From assembly GCA_944382905.1 (NCBI GenBank), contig CALWNU010000045.1:1-64000 (forward strand): 64,000 nt of DNA, given 5' to 3'. Positions 61,470 to 64,000 of the stretch are shown here, piece after piece; positions within the stretch are counted from its first letter, which is position 1, and each line of letters starts with the position of its first letter. This DNA is from an uncultured Clostridia bacterium. GTDB taxonomy: Bacteria; Bacillota; Clostridia; Oscillospirales; Ruminococcaceae. Made by a program: the position numbers and the translations under genes. The notes under the pieces are model-generated. The model was not told the DNA's origin. It saw nothing but the letters and a program-made list of their open reading frames with translations, and did no database searches.

Positions 61470-62417
61470 ATGATCAAAACACCAATTTGTGATATGCTGG
61501 GGATCGAATATCCGATCTTCCAGGGAGGAATGGCCTGGATTGCGGACGGAAAGCTGGCTGCAGCGGTATCGGAAGGCGGCGGCCTGGGGATCATTTCCGC
61601 GATGAACGCAGGGCCGGATTATCTTAAGCAGGAGATTGATACCTGCCGCAAGCTCACGAAAAAGCCCTTTGGGGTAAATGTCATGCTGATGAGCCCCCAT
61701 GTAGAAGAAGTGGCGAAACTGCTGGCGGAAGAAAAGGTACCGGTGATTACCACCGGCGCGGGAAATCCGGGAAAGTACATGAAAATGTGGCTGGCCGCAG
61801 GCATCAAAGTGATTCCGGTGGTAGCCTCGGTGGCGATGGCCAAACTGGTGGCGCGTCAAGGAGCCTGTGCGGTGATCGCCGAAGGCGGTGAATCCGGCGG
61901 GCATGTAGGCGATTTGACTACCATGGCGCTGTTGCCGCAGGTATGTGACGCGGTGGAATTGCCGGTGATCGGCGCCGGCGGCATTGCAGACGGGCGCGGC
62001 GTGGCCGCCGCTTTTATGCTGGGCGCGGTGGGCGTACAGCTGGGAACCCGCTTTTTGGTGGCACTGGAATGCGGCGTTCACCAAAATTACAAAAACAAAA
62101 TCCTCAAGGCGAAGGACATCGACACCATCGCCACAGGAAAGAGGCTGGGCCATCCGGTACGCTGCTTGAAAACGCCCTATTCCCGGGAATATTTCCGCAA
62201 AGAATACGACCCCAGCGTATCCGACGAAGCGTTGGAGGCATTTGGCGTAGGCGCATTGCGCAAGGCGGCGGTAGAAGGCGACGAACAGCACGGCTGCTTC
62301 TTGGCCGGGCAGGTCGCTGCAATGGTGCATAAAGAACAGCCGGCAGCGGAAATTATCCGGGAAATTTTCGCACAGGCGGAAGAAGTATTAAATGGAGCGG
62401 GAAAATGGGTAAAATAG
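61470..62417 (+). CDS. fabK: Enoyl-ACP reductase II
   Basis: 315 residues, FMN TIM-barrel of the nitronate monooxygenase superfamily. IEYPIFQGGMAWIADGKLA, GGGLGIISAM, AEGGESGGHVG and GAGGIADGRG are typical FabK segments. Performs the last reduction of each elongation cycle, in place of FabI; this gene is common in Clostridia. Starts 3 nt after acpP and overlaps fabD by 13 nt. Confidence 0.95.
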   Translation: MIKTPICDMLGIEYPIFQGGMAWIADGKLAAAVSEGGGLGIISAMNAGPDYLKQEIDTCRKLTKKPFGVNVMLMSPHVEEVAKLLAEEKVPVITTGAGNPGKYMKMWLAAGIKVIPVVASVAMAKLVARQGACAVIAEGGESGGHVGDLTTMALLPQVCDAVELPVIGAGGIADGRGVAAAFMLGAVGVQLGTRFLVALECGVHQNYKNKILKAKDIDTIATGKRLGHPVRCLKTPYSREYFRKEYDPSVSDEALEAFGVGALRKAAVEGDEQHGCFLAGQVAAMVHKEQPAAEIIREIFAQAEEVLNGAGKWVK

Positions 62418-63322
62418 CGTTTGTTTTTGCGGGGCAGGGTGCCCAGTACAGCGGGATGGGGCAAGAACTTTATGAAGCCTCTGCCGCGGCGCGGGATTTG
62501 TTTCTCCTGGCGGATCGCATCCGGCCGGGCACTTCGGATCAATGCTTTCACGGCTCCAAGGAGGAACTGGCCCAAACCAAAAACACACAGCCGTGTTTGT
62601 TTTGCGTGGATTTGGCGGCGGCGCTGGCGTTAAAAGAAGCCGGCGTGCGCGCAGACGGCGTCGCAGGATTTTCCTTGGGCGAGGTCGCCGCGCTGAGCTA
62701 TGCGGGAGTTCTCAATCGCGAAGAAGGGTTTTCGCTGGTTTGCCGGCGCGCCCAATTGATGGAGGAAGCTGCCGAAAAGGTAGACAGTACCATGGCCGCC
62801 GTGTTAAAATTGGAGAACGAAACCGTAGAAGGCATTTGCCGTCAGTTTTCCCATCTTTACCCGGTGAACTACAATTGTCCGGGACAGCTGGTTGTGGCGG
62901 GAGACCGGGAGGAAATCGAAGGGATGAAACCGCTGGTCAAAGAAGCGGGGGGCAGAATGGTTCCGCTGGCGGTGAGCGGCGGGTTCCATTCCCCGTTTAT
63001 GGCGCAGGCAGCAGAGCAGTTTGCCAAAGTGTTGGAAGAGTATTCCTTTGGCCCTGGGTGGATGCCGGTTTGGGCCAATTTTACGGCAGAACCCTATGCG
63101 GGGGACTATCGGAATCTTTTGGCCCAGCAGATGTGCCATCCGGTTCGCTGGGAACAGACGGTGCGCAATATGGCGGCGGAAGGGTTCGACACCTTCATCG
63201 AGGTCGGCCCGGGGAAAACGCTCAGCGGGCTGATTGCAAAGACCCTGCCGGGAGCGGCGGTGCATCAAGTGGAAAATCTGCAGACGTTGCAGCAGACGGC
63301 AAAGGCGGTGTTGGAACAATGA
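62405..63322 (+). CDS. fabD: Malonyl-CoA:ACP transacylase
   Basis: 305 residues. FAGQGAQYSGMGQELY near the start, catalytic Ser in AGFSLGE (about 89), His in SGGFHSPFM (about 197). ATG 62405 lies inside the fabK end. Its stop overlaps the fabG ATG (ATGA). Loads malonyl units on ACP for FabH and the elongation synthase. Confidence 0.96.
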   Translation: MGKIAFVFAGQGAQYSGMGQELYEASAAARDLFLLADRIRPGTSDQCFHGSKEELAQTKNTQPCLFCVDLAAALALKEAGVRADGVAGFSLGEVAALSYAGVLNREEGFSLVCRRAQLMEEAAEKVDSTMAAVLKLENETVEGICRQFSHLYPVNYNCPGQLVVAGDREEIEGMKPLVKEAGGRMVPLAVSGGFHSPFMAQAAEQFAKVLEEYSFGPGWMPVWANFTAEPYAGDYRNLLAQQMCHPVRWEQTVRNMAAEGFDTFIEVGPGKTLSGLIAKTLPGAAVHQVENLQTLQQTAKAVLEQ

Positions 63323-64000
63323 TTCTGGAAAATAAAACGGCGCTGATTACCGGCGCAAGCCGCGGCATCGGGCGTGCCATTGCCCTGGCGTTTGCCAAAG
63401 AGGGCGCGAACCTGGCGGTGATTTATTCCGGCGCAGAGCAGGCGGCACAGGAAGTTTGCAGCCAGGCAAAAGCGTTCGGCGTTCAGGCGAATGCGTATCG
63501 GTGTGATGTTTCCGATTTTGACGCCAGCAAGGAAACCGTGCAGGCGGTGCACAAAGCCTTTGGCCGGATTGATATTTTGGTCAACAACGCGGGCATTACG
63601 CGGGACGGGCTTGTCTATACCATGAAAGAAGCGGATTTTGACGCGGTGCTGGATGTCAACCTCAAAGGGGCATTTCACATGATTAAGCACTGCTATCCGA
63701 TTTTTGTCAAACAGCGCAGCGGCAAAATTATCAATCTTTCCTCCGTATCCGGGCTGATGGGAAACGGCGGGCAGGCGAATTATTCCGCCTCCAAAGCCGG
63801 GCTGATTGGGCTGACCAAATCGGTGGCGCGGGAACTGGCGGGGCGCGGCATTTGCTGCAACGCCATTGCGCCGGGATTTATTGATACGGAAATGACGGCA
63901 AAGATTTCCATGGACGAAAATCAGCTGGCGGCTATGATCCCGCTCAAACGGATGGGAAAGCCGGAAGAAGTGGCGAACCTGGCGCTGTTTTTGGCGGGAG
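63319..64000 (+). CDS. fabG: 3-oxoacyl-ACP reductase (partial, runs off the window)
   Basis: 227 codons are present; the family has about 246, so roughly the last 20 residues lie beyond the window. TGASRGIGRAIALAF (NADP loop), NNAGITRDGL, Ser of LSSVSGLMG, and YSASKAG with the Tyr/Lys pair are seen. Reduces beta-ketoacyl-ACP. ATG overlaps fabD. Elongation synthase fabF and the acc genes probably follow outside. Confidence 0.95.
   Translation, partial: MILENKTALITGASRGIGRAIALAFAKEGANLAVIYSGAEQAAQEVCSQAKAFGVQANAYRCDVSDFDASKETVQAVHKAFGRIDILVNNAGITRDGLVYTMKEADFDAVLDVNLKGAFHMIKHCYPIFVKQRSGKIINLSSVSGLMGNGGQANYSASKAGLIGLTKSVARELAGRGICCNAIAPGFIDTEMTAKISMDENQLAAMIPLKRMGKPEEVANLALFLAG

Noticed and set aside
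1-64000. tRNA, rRNA, CRISPR arrays, insertion sequences, prophage or restriction systems
   Set aside because: I looked for cloverleaf ends, regular repeats, transposase or integrase motifs and found none I could support by reading.

Overview
The window looks like chromosome of a spore-forming anaerobic member of the Clostridia. By eye the base composition is close to half or a little more G+C, and an Oscillospiraceae/Acutalibacteraceae-type host is my inference. The evidence is spoIVA, a SpoVB-like flippase, a SigI/RsgI pair, the oxygen-labile two-subunit Fe-S serine dehydratase, and a MarR-fabH-acpP-fabK-fabD-fabG fatty acid cluster. Starts are mostly preceded by strong Shine-Dalgarno sequences, several genes use TTG or GTG, and intrinsic terminators with perfect stems close most units. 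I found no rRNA, tRNA, CRISPR array, insertion sequence or prophage.

Layout. 1-4.3 kb: a large surface protein broken by a one-base frameshift and missing its 5' part. 4.5-7.1 kb: a SERCA-type P-type ATPase behind a long folded leader. 7.4-12.3 kb: small membrane proteins, an esterase, sdaAB-sdaAA and a CofE-like ligase. 12.3-15.6 kb: an MgtC-like protein coupled to a cation/proton antiporter, divergent from a LysR regulator. 15.8-21.2 kb: sigI-rsgI, then a lipoprotein carrying a second copy of the RsgI outer domain, a VTC-type polyphosphate polymerase domain protein, a DUF4956 membrane protein and a CotH kinase. Both halves are preceded by an almost identical promoter-like element.

21.3-34.6 kb: an M23 peptidase, an EamA transporter, a tiny winged-helix protein, a phospholipase-C-like protein, IMP dehydrogenase, an ABC exporter with a very long coiled-coil permease, a DUF4349 lipoprotein, a TauE exporter and a SpoVB-like flippase. 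34.7-40.4 kb: a PflA-like radical SAM protein, an LCP protein, a membrane protein, a degenerate isopropylmalate-dehydrogenase-like protein, a histidine phosphatase and an XRE regulator. 40.7-46.7 kb: a lipoprotein/response regulator/histidine kinase unit, DUF1385-prmC and a membrane protein. 46.9-49.8 kb: the copper unit copA(-copZ)-csoR with its operator. 49.8-59.6 kb: a TVP38 protein, an aminotransferase, trpS, spoIVA, a DivIVA-like coiled coil, a zinc-dependent PLC-like protein, and MFS and MATE transporters. 59.7-64 kb: the fatty acid synthesis operon under a FabT-like repressor, cut by the window end inside fabG.

The most interesting unit is 15.8-21.2 kb: it reads as an envelope-signal regulon in which SigI/RsgI would control a surface lipoprotein together with two phosphate-transfer-type enzymes. 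The second is the copper ATPase gene, whose C-terminus is an in-frame CopZ chaperone that keeps its own ribosome binding site and start codon.
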